64,000 nt of DNA from Clostridia bacterium (GCA_026418275.1 JAOABQ010000074.1:1-64000), one strand, 5' to 3'. Shown: positions 8,241 through 17,700, counted from the stretch's first letter. Program-made: numbers and translations. Notes: generated by a model from the letters alone, not told the origin.

Positions 8241-8618
8241 TTACCTAGACCTTTGAAGGGAACCACTCCATGAACCGTAATTGGAGTCCTGGACAAAAAA
8301 GTTACAACTTACGCGGTTGACCGTTCCCCCCGGATAGGTATTAATTGTCACACTACCAGTAACGTTATAAGATGAACTGGATTTGCGTCCTGTGGTTCCG
8401 GAAGTATAACCGTACAAGTCCATGCTCACAAGCCTGGCAGTACTGTTAACCGATACCTCGGAATAGGCTCCTCTCAAATCGTCTGTAATCCAAACGCGGG
8501 CTGTGCCTGTTACCCCATAAGTGGTTGAGAAACTGGTTTGATTCCCGTATACGGCAAAAACGGAGGTTGACGATAATAACATACATGTCAACAATAGCAA
8601 AGATATCACTTTTTTCAT
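8241..8618 (-). CDS. Small secreted protein of unknown function
   Basis: 125 residues. A classical signal peptide ends at about residue 22 (SSTSVFA). The mature part is rich in Ser, Thr, Gly and Tyr with alternating beta-strand character (for example SEVSVNSTARLVSMDLYGY), like small secreted beta-sandwich proteins. The start is supported by AAAGGAGG 7 bases before ATG 8618. A perfect 18-bp palindrome lies 30 bases further upstream and may be an operator. No family was recognised. The stop at 8241 is followed in frame by more protein-like sequence, so the gene may be truncated. Confidence 0.6.
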   Translation of the reverse strand: MKKVISLLLLTCMLLSSTSVFAVYGNQTSFSTTYGVTGTARVWITDDLRGAYSEVSVNSTARLVSMDLYGYTSGTTGRKSSSSYNVTGSVTINTYPGGTVNRVSCNFFVQDSNYGSWSGSLQRSR

Positions 8619-8647
8619 ATTTACATCCTCCTTTAGTTTTTTTTGAA

Positions 8648-8665
8648 ATTATAAGCGCTTATAAT
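8648..8665. promoter_or_regulatory. Perfect 18-bp palindrome upstream of the small secreted protein gene
   Basis: ATTATAAGCGCTTATAAT is fully self-complementary and centred about 38 bases before the minus-strand start at 8618. The length suits an operator for a dimeric repressor; a LacI-like GCGC-centred site is possible. Confidence 0.4.
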
Positions 8666-8777
8666 AATTATCATTATATCATTTGTAAAATTGTAAATCA
8701 ATACCTTTTTTAAATTCTGTTTAAAAGGAATTTTATTCATACTTGCGCAATTTTGGATGCAACATTGTATATTCCTC

Positions 8778-9011
8778 TTATTTAAATTTCAAGGTACAAC
8801 CTTGGCGTAAAGCCCCCCTAATATCAACGACAGGCCCCGAAAACGCCGGGACCCCGCACAAGCACGCTAGCTTTTTGCAAGGTAAAACTCTTAACCATCT
8901 TACTAACTCATTAAGAGCTTTTAACCCGGGGAATTCATTGATCAATGTAAAATCTACTGATAAATTTAATTCCTCTCTTACTTTTCCTTCCTGTCCATGG
9001 TATAATTCCAT
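8778..9011 (-). CDS. Hypothetical small protein, 77 residues
   Basis: AAAGGAG sits 9 bases before ATG 9011, which is the main reason to list it. The N-terminal half (MELYHGQEGKVREELNLSV and LINEFPGLKALNELVRWL) is amphipathic and protein-like. The C-terminal part, from CKKLACLCGVPAFSGP, is coded by a conspicuously GC-rich patch (about 8810-8870) that may be foreign or non-coding. No family was recognised and no partner gene is close. It may be a truncated gene. Confidence 0.3.
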   Translation of the reverse strand: MELYHGQEGKVREELNLSVDFTLINEFPGLKALNELVRWLRVLPCKKLACLCGVPAFSGPVVDIRGALRQGCTLKFK

Positions 9012-9672
9012 TTGTGGCGTCTCCTTTCGTTTTTTTGTTGCCCAACAAACAGTTTACCAAAACTGTCGTCAGGAACGCCCTTCAATTTCCACGGACTTTG
9101 GGATATTTTCCTTATAAATAATGGTGAAATGATACTAAATATTGACATAGGTACTTTAGCGATATAAAATGTAACTTTAATTTAGTTAAAGATAGAAATA
9201 AATAATAAAATTTCTTTATAGATGTGTATTTCTAACTATTGCAGATTACTTCATCAGTGTTACTTAAGTAGTTATTTTCTATGCAGCACTCGTCAATATT
9301 TTAGGTACTTTCTTTAACATCAAGCTGTTTTTCGTTATTTATTACTATATACTTTATACAAAAGAAATTATATTAAGAATTGTACAACTTATAAACAGAT
9401 GAATATTCTTTTATGAATCAGCAAAGTATGGTATATTTAGATTTTTGATACAATTAATTATATCCTTGCTTTGTTCTAGCATTATCTCAGGCATAAGAAT
9501 GATCCCGTGGTATTATTTTTTTCTACAAGTTGAAATTACCACATACGGTTAACTTATGCTTTTATAATTGAGTGCAAAAATTTAATATAATTTTCGCTAA
9601 TGATGTAGGGGTATAGATCTAATAAAAAAAGGATTTAACAATTCATTATTAAGAAAAAAGGGGGCAAATTAA
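9012..9672. other. AT-rich non-coding region before the PA14 gene
   Basis: About 660 bases of very AT-rich DNA with no plausible gene on either strand. It presumably holds the promoter of the PA14 gene at 9673, but no clear -35/-10 pair stands out. I see no structured RNA. Confidence 0.5.
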
Positions 9673-12135
9673 ATGCGTTTTTTTAGGGAATCAAAGATAA
9701 AAAATCTTTTCAAGGCATTCAAAAAGACCGTAGCTGTTGTTTTATCAGTAGTCATTATGTTTGGAACGATGGGTACTACATTTGGCAGTCAGGTAAAAGA
9801 CGGACAGCTATTATTCTCAAATATAAGCCGGTTAAAGCAGATAATTCCTCAAAGCCAGCTGTATTCTACTGGGGTGTCAACACTAATGCCAGTGCCTAAA
9901 CCAACACTTAACCCAAAACCTAAACCAATAGTGACACCAAAATCTGGGAACGGTACTGGTCTTTTAGGGCTTTATTATGACAATGCTGACTTTACAAACC
10001 TAAAGATCAGACGAGTAGACAAAGTTGCAAATTTTAACTGGGGTAATGGTTCGCCAGATGCTTCAATGGGTGCTGATTACTTTTCCGTTAGATGGAGTGG
10101 TCAGGTTGAGCCGAAGTTTAGTAAAATATATACATTCTACACCAAAACCGACGATGGTGTACGCCTATGGGTTAATAACAAACTCTTGATTGATAAATGG
10201 AGGATCCAGGGAGCCACAGAGTGGAAAGGTACTATATATCTAACTGCTGGACAGAAATACAATATAAAGATGGAGTATTATGAAAAAACCGGAAGAGCAG
10301 TTGCACAGCTATTATGGTCAAGTGCGGGCCAGCCAAAGGAGATAATACCTCGAAGCCAATTATACCCTGCTCCTATGTCAACACCAGCACTAACAGCTAA
10401 ACCAAAACCGACACCAACACCCATAGGGACACCAATAGATAATCCAACACCGACACCAATGGCGACACTAACGCCGATATCAACGCCAATAGATAATCCA
10501 AAACCGACACCAATAGCGACACTAACACCGATACCAACACAAACAGATAACCTAAAACCAACGGTCGCATCAACACTGACACCAACACCGACACCAACAC
10601 CGACATCAACCCCCATAGCGACACCAACTAACGGTAGTGGTTCTGAAGACACTAGGTGGATTATTCCACTTGCAAATAGGGTGGGACAAAAATTACCCAT
10701 GCGCATTTTACACCCGCGCCCAGATACTGAAACATCTTCTTTAGCTGCACATAGGAATGCACACAGTAAAATTATTTATAAAACTCCTATAAGTATTCAA
10801 GGTGGTGAACGACCATTTAAATATGAAATTATTTCTGCTCCAGCTGGGACTACTATTGTTTCTGAAATGCAAAGGAGTGTTGATCCTTTAACAGGAAAAA
10901 CTTTGCATACTCGGCAGGACGATTTAGGTGTAGTGACATGGACACCTGCTGCAGGCACTCATAAATTTTCTATTAAAGTTACGGATCAATCTTCAGCAAC
11001 GGTTACAGTAGATTGGTCAGTTACTTTAAATGATAGTAATTTTGTTATTATAGATTCCAGTGTCAATCGTTCCGGCGATGGTACATGGGCCTCACCTTTA
11101 AAAACTTGGGCAGATTTATGGGGAACTGATAAAGATGCTACTTATGCAAATAAAATAGCATATTTCAAAAATGGTACTTATCAAGTTGCTAATTCAGCTT
11201 CTGCTAACGTTAGTGTTAACTTAAATGTTAAACCATTAGCTTACATGGGAGAAAGTAAAGAAGGTACTGTATTTGATACTTCACGGGGACATTTTTATGT
11301 TAATCGCGGAGATGTTACTTTTTCAAACTTAAGTTTTACTGGAAGTAGAAAAGATGCAAATAATAGAATAATTCAAGTTTCGACAAAAAACAGTAATTAT
11401 TTATTTTTCAACTTGAGTTTTGATAATGAAACTGTCGGTACACTTGCTAATGATAATCCAGGTTGTATTGTATTTATGGATGACACTACTTACACTAAGA
11501 ACGTTTCGCTTATTAATTGCAGCACAGGTACCGCATGTGCATTGTGTTTATTAGTAACATTTACTGTTGATGGAGTATTGGTTGAAAATTGTTACATAAG
11601 AACTATACCAAGCGGTGTTCTTGGTGGTAATGCTGGTAATGGTATACATATTAAAGATGACACAAAAAATTGTACTTTAGCTTTTAATAAAGTAGAAGGA
11701 ATATTCCCCGGTTACCATATAGGCTTATCAAACCAACAAGGTACACTTGCGGGTTCTGCTAATCAAGAAGTTTGCTACAACATTATTATAGACAAAGCCA
11801 CGACGAATCGATATGAAGGTTCTCCATTGATATGGAACCAAGCCTGTATTGTTTATCCAAACCCTGTGGGAACTTATTGTTACAGAAATAGTGTTATCAC
11901 AATTAAAAGAGCCCATGTTTTCCGGACTTGGATTGCGGAAGGTTCTACACCCGTTCAGGTTACTGGTGAAGCGTGGACAGGGTTGGATTTTTCTGCTGGG
12001 CTAGGTTATAAAGAAACTGGTGTATCCTCTGTTAAATTGACTAGTGCTGATTTTGATAACAATGGATTATTTACAAATATAAATAATGCAAGAACCACTT
12101 ATCTAGGTAAAGTGGGAGCTGAAATATCAGATTAA
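9673..12135 (+). CDS. Secreted PA14 / Thr-Pro linker / beta-helix protein
   Basis: 820 residues. A long basic signal peptide (to about 39) leads to: a 20-residue stub (45-64, QLLFSNISRLKQIIPQSQLY) that matches the end of the real PA14 domain (212-231); a Lys-Pro linker; a PA14 carbohydrate-binding domain (about 93-231; YFSVRWSGQVEP, TKTDDGVRLWVNNKLLIDKW); a Thr-Pro linker (232-320); an Ig/cadherin-like domain (about 370-452); and a right-handed beta-helix like pectate lyases (about 455-800; repeated VTFSNLSFTG, NVSLINCSTG, GVLVENCYIR). No catalytic residues can be assigned, so lyase or binding function is open. AAGGGGG precedes the ATG and a strong terminator follows. It has no dockerin. The likely role is extracellular polysaccharide binding or cleavage. 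Confidence 0.82.
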   Translation: MRFFRESKIKNLFKAFKKTVAVVLSVVIMFGTMGTTFGSQVKDGQLLFSNISRLKQIIPQSQLYSTGVSTLMPVPKPTLNPKPKPIVTPKSGNGTGLLGLYYDNADFTNLKIRRVDKVANFNWGNGSPDASMGADYFSVRWSGQVEPKFSKIYTFYTKTDDGVRLWVNNKLLIDKWRIQGATEWKGTIYLTAGQKYNIKMEYYEKTGRAVAQLLWSSAGQPKEIIPRSQLYPAPMSTPALTAKPKPTPTPIGTPIDNPTPTPMATLTPISTPIDNPKPTPIATLTPIPTQTDNLKPTVASTLTPTPTPTPTSTPIATPTNGSGSEDTRWIIPLANRVGQKLPMRILHPRPDTETSSLAAHRNAHSKIIYKTPISIQGGERPFKYEIISAPAGTTIVSEMQRSVDPLTGKTLHTRQDDLGVVTWTPAAGTHKFSIKVTDQSSATVTVDWSVTLNDSNFVIIDSSVNRSGDGTWASPLKTWADLWGTDKDATYANKIAYFKNGTYQVANSASANVSVNLNVKPLAYMGESKEGTVFDTSRGHFYVNRGDVTFSNLSFTGSRKDANNRIIQVSTKNSNYLFFNLSFDNETVGTLANDNPGCIVFMDDTTYTKNVSLINCSTGTACALCLLVTFTVDGVLVENCYIRTIPSGVLGGNAGNGIHIKDDTKNCTLAFNKVEGIFPGYHIGLSNQQGTLAGSANQEVCYNIIIDKATTNRYEGSPLIWNQACIVYPNPVGTYCYRNSVITIKRAHVFRTWIAEGSTPVQVTGEAWTGLDFSAGLGYKETGVSSVKLTSADFDNNGLFTNINNARTTYLGKVGAEISD
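10384..10630 (+). repeat. Minisatellite coding for the Thr-Pro linker
   Basis: Imperfect tandem repeats of ACACCGACACCAA-type units code for PTPTPxATLTPIxTPIDNP-like residues. At least two longer units ending in the codons for IDNP are recognisable (10432-10500). Such linkers separate domains in clostridial extracellular enzymes and vary easily in length. Confidence 0.7.
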
Positions 12136-12221
12136 AAGTAAGTCAAGAAAGATTGGTGGCGGTCATAATTGGGTTTCATCTGCCGCTTTGAAGGACCTCT
12201 TCTTCCGTTAAGTTGCTTAGG

Positions 12222-12260
12222 AAAATCCACAATCACGGTTTTATTCTGATTGTGGATTTT
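12222..12260. terminator. Strong intrinsic terminator after the PA14 gene
   Basis: Perfect 14-bp stem AAAATCCACAATCA / TGATTGTGGATTTT around an 11-base loop, followed by TATTT. The AAAA/TTTT ends make it usable from both sides, which fits the convergent genes ending at 12135 (+) and 12278 (-). Confidence 0.85.
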
Positions 12261-12277
12261 TATTTCGCACTTCCTTC

Positions 12278-12856
12278 CTACATAAGCTTTAAACCCTTCA
12301 ATCTAACGTTCTCCAGCCATTTTTGCCTTTTTTCAGATGAAGCTGTATTTATGGGTGTATACTCGGTGATGCGCACAGGTTGAATTCCGCAAAATTGAAG
12401 AACACCTTTTTTCATTGCCTTATGACCGGCTTGTCCTGTAACCAACCTATAATACCAGCGAGGGGCATCCATTGTTGTAATCAAATGTGCGGATCTTCCT
12501 GATAAAAGCTTACTGTAAGTCTTTGATTTATCTTTTGACTTGTATGCAAAGCCAGGCAGCAATACCCTGTCAAGAAATCCTTTCAGCAAGGAAGGGATCA
12601 TGGCCCACCATGTGGGATAAACGAATACCAAGTGATCTGCCCATGAGATTGAGTTCTGGGCTTTTATCAGATCAGGTTCCAGTTCCTGCCGTTTATTATA
12701 CCCATTCCATAAAACCGGGTCGAATTTTAGTTCGCCTAATCTCAATATTTGAACTTGTGCCCCAGCATAGCCTGCACTTTCGGCATACGCTTCTGCAAGT
12801 GCCCCGCAAAAGCTCTGACTGTCAGGATGACCTAATATAACCAGTATTTTTTTCAT
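12278..12856 (-). CDS. NAD(P)H-dependent flavodoxin-fold oxidoreductase (Flavodoxin_2 / quinone reductase-like)
   Basis: 192 residues of the NQO1/MdaB-like Flavodoxin_2 family, cytoplasmic FMN or FAD enzymes that reduce quinones and related electrophiles by hydride transfer. Visible are the N-terminal strand and flavin loop ILVILGHPDSQSFCGALAEA and the VFVYPTWWAMIPSLLKGFLDRVL motif typical of the family. ATG 12856 has AGGAGG 8 bases upstream; an earlier in-frame TTG at 12862 is less likely. It is the third gene of a minus-strand group arsR - EFR1 gene - this gene, 30 bases behind the EFR1 gene, so a redox-stress operon is likely. Confidence 0.85.
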   Translation of the reverse strand: MKKILVILGHPDSQSFCGALAEAYAESAGYAGAQVQILRLGELKFDPVLWNGYNKRQELEPDLIKAQNSISWADHLVFVYPTWWAMIPSLLKGFLDRVLLPGFAYKSKDKSKTYSKLLSGRSAHLITTMDAPRWYYRLVTGQAGHKAMKKGVLQFCGIQPVRITEYTPINTASSEKRQKWLENVRLKGLKLM

Positions 12857-12886
12857 GTTCAAAACCTCCTTTGAAGCACCAAACCA

Positions 12887-13681
12887 TCATAATCTGTTCG
12901 CATGTTTTTGTTTCATAATATCCTTTACTGTAATATCGGGATGACGGTACGTCCGCTTTTTATTTAAAGACACAAATCCGTACCTTACTGCATTATGAGG
13001 ACACCAGTGAATACATGCAAAGCACTGGGCGCAGCCGTCTTTCCATATAACTTTATTGTCAGATACCTGAATATTGGAAACGGGACAAACCTCTTCACAC
13101 AATCCGCACCCGGTGCATTTATGTTTCTTTGCACTTTTTTTGTTTACCATTAATACCCTTTCCAATATGAAACCTGTTGTTTTTCCAACCAGCGGGTAAG
13201 CGCCTGAGTTTTTCCCTTCAATTCCCGCATATAGCCTTTTTTTGACCATATCCGATATTTCGATCAGTTTTCGGTTTGCATCCCTGAACATTTTCTGTTG
13301 CTCACTTGGTGAAGTAGCAAATATAATGCTGTTATCCGGCATTTTAAGGCCAAATCCCGCGGACAAGTACATGGATTTGGTCCTCAACAATTTATCCAGA
13401 TTAAAAAGTGTGTTTCCGGCTGTGCCTCCAAAGTTAATTATACTGAATATGTATGTATCCGGCTTTAAATTTAACTTGCTAATAAATTCATGTACAATTG
13501 GCGGCATATCTAGAAAATAAACTGGAAACACGATCCCAACAACCTCTGCATCTACATTTATTACCTTCGATTTTACTGCCGAGGCGATAGGGCAAACTTG
13601 AGCATGAAGGCCTTGCGCCAACTCTTGAGATATTTTTAGGGAGTTTCCGGTCCCGGAAAAGTAATAGATTGCTGTTCTCAT
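12887..13681 (-). CDS. EFR1-type flavodoxin-ferredoxin fusion protein
   Basis: 264 residues: a flavodoxin-like domain with the FMN phosphate loop FSGTGNS near the N-terminus, then a 2x[4Fe-4S] ferredoxin domain with CTGCGLCEEVCPV and CAQCFACIHWCP. This is the layout of the EFR1 family, presumed cytoplasmic electron-transfer proteins. ATG 13681 follows AAGGAGG with 8 bases spacing; a TTG two codons earlier is the alternative. An 11-bp inverted repeat 22 bases upstream, in the gap behind arsR, is a likely operator, so the gene is probably controlled by the ArsR protein. The electron donor and acceptor are unknown. Confidence 0.85.
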   Translation of the reverse strand: MRTAIYYFSGTGNSLKISQELAQGLHAQVCPIASAVKSKVINVDAEVVGIVFPVYFLDMPPIVHEFISKLNLKPDTYIFSIINFGGTAGNTLFNLDKLLRTKSMYLSAGFGLKMPDNSIIFATSPSEQQKMFRDANRKLIEISDMVKKRLYAGIEGKNSGAYPLVGKTTGFILERVLMVNKKSAKKHKCTGCGLCEEVCPVSNIQVSDNKVIWKDGCAQCFACIHWCPHNAVRYGFVSLNKKRTYRHPDITVKDIMKQKHANRL

Positions 13682-13702
13682 TGACAAATCCTCCTTGTTG
13701 CA

Positions 13703-13730
13703 CTATAAGTTTATTAGTATAAACTTATAG
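13703..13730. promoter_or_regulatory. Operator-like inverted repeat before the EFR1 gene
   Basis: CTATAAGTTTA, 6-base spacer, TAAACTTATAG: a perfect 11-bp inverted repeat between arsR and the EFR1 gene. The half-site TATAAGT recurs in the repeat upstream of arsR (14080-14105), so both are probably bound by the same ArsR protein. Confidence 0.7.
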
Positions 13731-13744
13731 TTTTGATAAAACTT

Positions 13745-14068
13745 TCAATCGCACGGGTCTGAATCCGAACATGGTTCGAAGGCCATTTTAAATAAGCTGT
13801 CAATGTTGGTTTTAATGGCATTCAGCATCTCGGTATTTATTCTATAATAAACACGATAGCCTTTTCTTTCAGGTTCAACCAGTTTAATACTCTTTAGTAT
13901 TTTAATATGTTGCGAAACCGCCGGTTGAGATACACCCAACTTTTCAGCCAGATCAACTACACAAAGATTATCTCCTCCCCCCAAATTTAAGAGCCAAACG
14001 AGCTGAAGCCTTGTAGGATCCCCCAGTGCCTTAAATACTTCTGCCATATCCTTGACAATATTCTCCAT
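13745..14068 (-). CDS. ArsR/SmtB-family transcriptional repressor
   Basis: 107 residues with the winged helix-turn-helix of ArsR proteins: FKALGDPTRLQLVWLL, then the recognition region LAEKLGVSQPAVSQHIKILKSIKLVE and the wing KGYRVYYRIN. These repressors leave DNA on binding metal, metalloid or after thiol oxidation. There is no ELCVCDL-type metal site in the recognition helix (here NLCVVDL), but a C-terminal EPCSDSDPCD offers two cysteines as a candidate inducer site. ATG 14068 is preceded by AGAGG. Flanking TATAAGT inverted repeats on both sides suggest autoregulation and control of the flavoprotein genes behind it. The inducer is not known. Confidence 0.88.
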   Translation of the reverse strand: MENIVKDMAEVFKALGDPTRLQLVWLLNLGGGDNLCVVDLAEKLGVSQPAVSQHIKILKSIKLVEPERKGYRVYYRINTEMLNAIKTNIDSLFKMAFEPCSDSDPCD

Positions 14069-14079
14069 AAAAACCTCTG

Positions 14080-14105
14080 TATAAGTAATTATTTATATAC
14101 TTATA
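14080..14105. promoter_or_regulatory. Operator-like inverted repeat before arsR
   Basis: TATAAGTA, 10 bases, TACTTATA: 8-bp inverted repeat 12 bases upstream of the arsR start codon, with the same half-site as the repeat at 13703-13730. Confidence 0.65.
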
Positions 14106-14187
14106 ATATCACTTTTAATCAAAATGTCAATACAAAATCCTGTATAATTATCAGGTGTTTTGGGGCAATTTAGCAGGATTCTTGGGA

Positions 14188-14208
14188 GGGGTGAAATATT
14201 TTCACCCC
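14188..14208. other. Tight inverted repeat in the region before the giant gene
   Basis: GGGGTGAAA-TAT-TTTCACCCC is a perfect 9-bp inverted repeat with a 3-base loop. A second one follows at about 14225-14243 (AAAAAAGT / ACTTTTTT around TGAC). They could terminate stray transcription or be operator or secondary-structure elements; there is no T-run after the first. Confidence 0.4.
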
Positions 14209-14341
14209 ATTTTGATGTAGGGTGAAAAAAGTTGACACTTTTTTGGTCCAACCAATAAAGATATAATAAACTTAAATAAATTAACTCGTTGTAGAATAAA
14301 AAATATTTTTCACTATCGGGAGTTCTGTTTTGAAACAATTA

Positions 14342-14350
14342 TGATATAAT
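14342..14350 (+). promoter_or_regulatory. Possible extended -10 promoter of the giant gene
   Basis: TGATATAAT matches an extended -10 (TGn-TATAAT). No good -35 lies 17 bases upstream. If used, the transcript of the 25.7-kb gene would start near 14357 with a leader of about 380 bases. Confidence 0.35.
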
Positions 14351-14556
14351 GGAAATGATTATTACTACTATAGAGTGCATAAGATCTGCTTAATTTGAAG
14401 ACAGTTGGCCTGAAAGGAATATTGAATGGATAAACTAAAGTTTTTGCTTTAAATAGATCGTAGTTTAGTTGTAATTTTTTTCGTTGTTGGGATTAAAAAG
14501 TTACTTAAAAATCCGCTGACCTATTTTCATCATTGAGATGACTGAAGCATGTGTTT

Positions 14557-14585
14557 CTTCAAAGTAACATCTAATTGCTTTGAAG
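14557..14585 (+). ncRNA. Leader hairpin upstream of the giant gene
   Basis: CTTCAAAG and CTTTGAAG form a perfect 8-bp stem around 13 bases. It is followed by an unpaired-looking, GT-rich stretch (AACTCGGTATTATGTGGGTGGCAGTTTGG) and then by the terminator at 14656. The arrangement resembles a leader with a sensing part, but I could not match it to a known riboswitch. Confidence 0.35.
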
Positions 14586-14655
14586 GGAACTCGGTATTAT
14601 GTGGGTGGCAGTTTGGTAATTTTAAATTCTATAGGAATTATCTTTATTGAGGGAG

Positions 14656-14687
14656 AAGAGCAAAAGCGGTTTGTTTGCTCTTTTTTT
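14656..14687 (+). terminator. Intrinsic terminator in the leader of the giant gene
   Basis: AAGAGCAAA pairs with TTTGCTCTT around AGCGGTTTG, and the stem runs directly into seven T (14681-14687). It lies 51 bases before the start codon of the 8,561-residue protein with no gene between, so it should stop transcription unless an antiterminator form exists. Confidence 0.7.
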
Positions 14688-14737
14688 GTTTGCGTTAATT
14701 TATATAGATATAGATAAAAATTTAAGGGAGGTTTATT

Positions 14738-17700
14738 ATGAGGAGGTCAGTGTCAAGAGGAGGAAAAAAACTTTTGACCCGCGTAGTCGTTTATGTCCTG
14801 GTATTTGTCATGATTCTGGGACAAGTGGCGGAGGTGATGGCAGCCGGATTTGGTGCTCAAATTCCGGTTGTAAAGACACAAACGGTACCTGAAAGCAAAG
14901 GAAAGCAGGTACAGGTCAATGAAAAAGAAGCGGCCGGTCAACCGGAAAATTTGAATTCGGCAGCCCTTCAACCGGTAAGGATCAAACCGCAGCGTCAAGG
15001 AACAAAAAAGGAAACTAAACCTATTACCTTAGAAAAAGTCCAAAATCCGATAAAGGTTTTGCCGGACAAACCTAAGGTGAAAGCAGTTTCTTCAAACCTT
15101 GAGGAGGAAAAGCCAGCTGCGACCCCACCGGCCCAAAAGCCCCAGGGCAAGGTCTTTTTGCTTCCGTCTACCGACAAGGCAGTATCTTTCATGTGGGAGA
15201 CAACAGGGGATCTAACAGGAATGAAAGAATTCCGGATTTACAGGAACAATGAAAAGGTAGGCGAATCCATTGATAAGAACTATACCGATTCCGGCCTTAC
15301 AGCAGGTGAAAGCTATACTTATGTAGTAAAAGCGGTGGATGTGGAAGAGAATGTTCTTTGGGAGAGCAGCCCCTTTAATGCGGGAACGGCTCCTGAGCCA
15401 ACTCCTACCCCCGACGGTACGCCCACTCCTAGGCCAACAGCAGTTCAAAATACCGCTGCCCCCGAAGCAGCCGGCTTGCCGGCTGTCACCCCCGGTGCGA
15501 CAGCGGAGGCTCCGGCGGCAACCCCGGTGGGAACTCCAGGCCCGACAGTTTCGCCAGACTCTTCTGTCACACCTAAGAAGCAAGGGGAAAATTCTGCCCA
15601 AAGAAATGCGGGGACACGGTCCTCTGCCGTCCCCATCAATCTTGGAGAAGAAGTTGTGGCAGAGATAGAGACAATAGAAAGCATGGATGAATTTTCGTTC
15701 ACACCCGCTGAAACCGGTGTTTATAGCATCGAGAGCAGCGGAGAAACCAATGTCAATGCCGCATTATATAATGGAAATGACGAGGTTATAGAGAGCGATT
15801 ATGACTCTGGGACAGGTTATAACTTTTATATCGTTAAAACATTACAGACAAGTCAGACCTACAGGATCAAAGTTTTTGCCGATACATACGGGGGACAGGG
15901 AACCGGTCCTTACAAGCTTAAAGTTACAAAGGTATTCACTGACGATTACAGCAATGAAAATACAGGGGCAGCGGGTCTCAAGCTTGATACGGAGCTGCCG
16001 GGAGAAATTAATTATTTAAGAGATATAGACACGTTCAAATTTACTCCAACCGTCAGCGGACCCTATTATATAGAAAGCAAAGGAAATACTCTTTTAAGTG
16101 CGGATTTGTATGACAACAGAGGAAATCTTATTGCATACGCTTCTTCGAATGAAGGGAATAACAATTTTAAAATAGGTATTTTACTAAATCGAGCTCAAGG
16201 ATATATCCTTCATGTATATCATACAAACTACGACAAGGATGATTCTCAGTATACCGGAAAGTATTCCCTTTTAATACAGTCGGTCAGTGATAATGCGGGA
16301 AACGACTTTAAAACGGCAAAAGCCATTCAGGCAGGGCAAGATGTTCCGGGAGAGCTTGAGGTCTATGGAGATGTGGATGTCTTTTCCTTTACTCCCATCG
16401 AAACCGGTGTCTATGAAATACAAAATACCGGAGAATCAGGAGTCACCGGTGAGATTTACGACCAGGATGAAACATATTTAAACAGCAACCAGGATTCCGG
16501 TCTGGGTTCTCACTTTTATCTGGCCCAAAAGATGGCGGCCAACCAAACCTATTATCTGAGAATTTACAAAAGCGGCTATCGAAGCGGGTCAGGAGATGCC
16601 TACAGCATTAAAGTGAATCCTGTCTTTGACGATCATGAAAATAACGAAAACAGTACAAGCGAAATCCGGTTGGGTAGCGAAGCAGGGGGAGAAATCAATT
16701 ATTTAGGAGATATTGATGTCTTCAAATTTACCCCCTCAACAAGCGGAATCTATATTATCGAATCCAAAGGAGATACGGATACCAAAGCGGCACTGTATGA
16801 CAGCAGCGGTTCTCCCATTGCAAATGATTCAGGGAACGATAAGAATCCAAACTTCCGGTTGGGTGAACCTTTAAATGCCGGTGAAACCTATACGGTCCAT
16901 GTATCTCATGAAAACGATTATGATATGGATAACTCGGAACATTTTACCGGAAAATATACCATCAATGTTTACCCGTCAAAGGATGACCATGGAAACAGCA
17001 TTGAAGGGGCTACCGAAGTGAGCGCGGGATCTGAAACTATCGGAAACATTGAAATACGCTCCGATGAGGATTATTTTAAATTTGTTCCTGCAGTCTCGGG
17101 TAACTACATCTTTGAGAGTACCGGAGATGGAAGTGTAGGCGCATCCTTGTATGATGGGGCTAAGAAGTACCTTAACTCCAATTTGAATGGCGGAAAAGGT
17201 GAAAACTTCTATATGAGATCCTTCTTAGAGGCAGGAAAAACTTATTATATCGGGGTATTCTGCCACCTTGGGGGAGGTGCCTATGTTTTAAGGGTCGCAG
17301 AGGATAAAACCGCGGATGATCACGGAAACAGCATCTCTGCGGCGACTTTAATTGTTAAGGATGTTGAAGCAGAAGGGGAAATTAATTTTCCCTTTGATTA
17401 TGATTACTTTAAGTTTGTACCTGCGGTGACTGGAAACTATACGATAGAAAGCTTTGGAACCACTGCTCTTAGAGCATGGCTTTATACAGGCGAATATTAT
17501 AATGTGGGTTCCGGGAGTAACAAGAGTGAGAGTGATAAAAACTTTACCTTCTATCAAAAGCTGGAGGCAGGACAAACTTACTACATAACAGTATCCCATG
17601 AAAATCAAGATACCGACTTGGTTTGTACCGGCCCTTACAAAATTTTGGTTTCCATCAAGGAAGGAAAAGACTTTGCTACCGCTTCCCAAATCACTACAGG

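Noticed and set aside
8743..9117. Plus-strand frame of 124 residues
   Set aside because: No ribosome site; the opposite strand has a better-supported small ORF.
10278..10706. Minus-strand frame of 142 residues rich in Gly-Val
   Set aside because: It is the reverse of the Thr-Pro linker minisatellite of the PA14 gene; the repeat keeps all frames open. No ribosome site.
14232..14267. TTGACA (14232) with TATAAT (14262) as a promoter
   Set aside because: The spacer is 24 bases, too long for a standard sigma-A promoter.
14093..14338. Minus-strand frame of 81 residues upstream of arsR
   Set aside because: No ribosome site, covers the operator and inverted repeats, and has no protein-like composition.
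14500..14690. Known riboswitch (c-di-GMP class I/II or similar) in the giant-gene leader
   Set aside because: None of the conserved core sequences I know are present; only generic hairpin plus terminator can be claimed.
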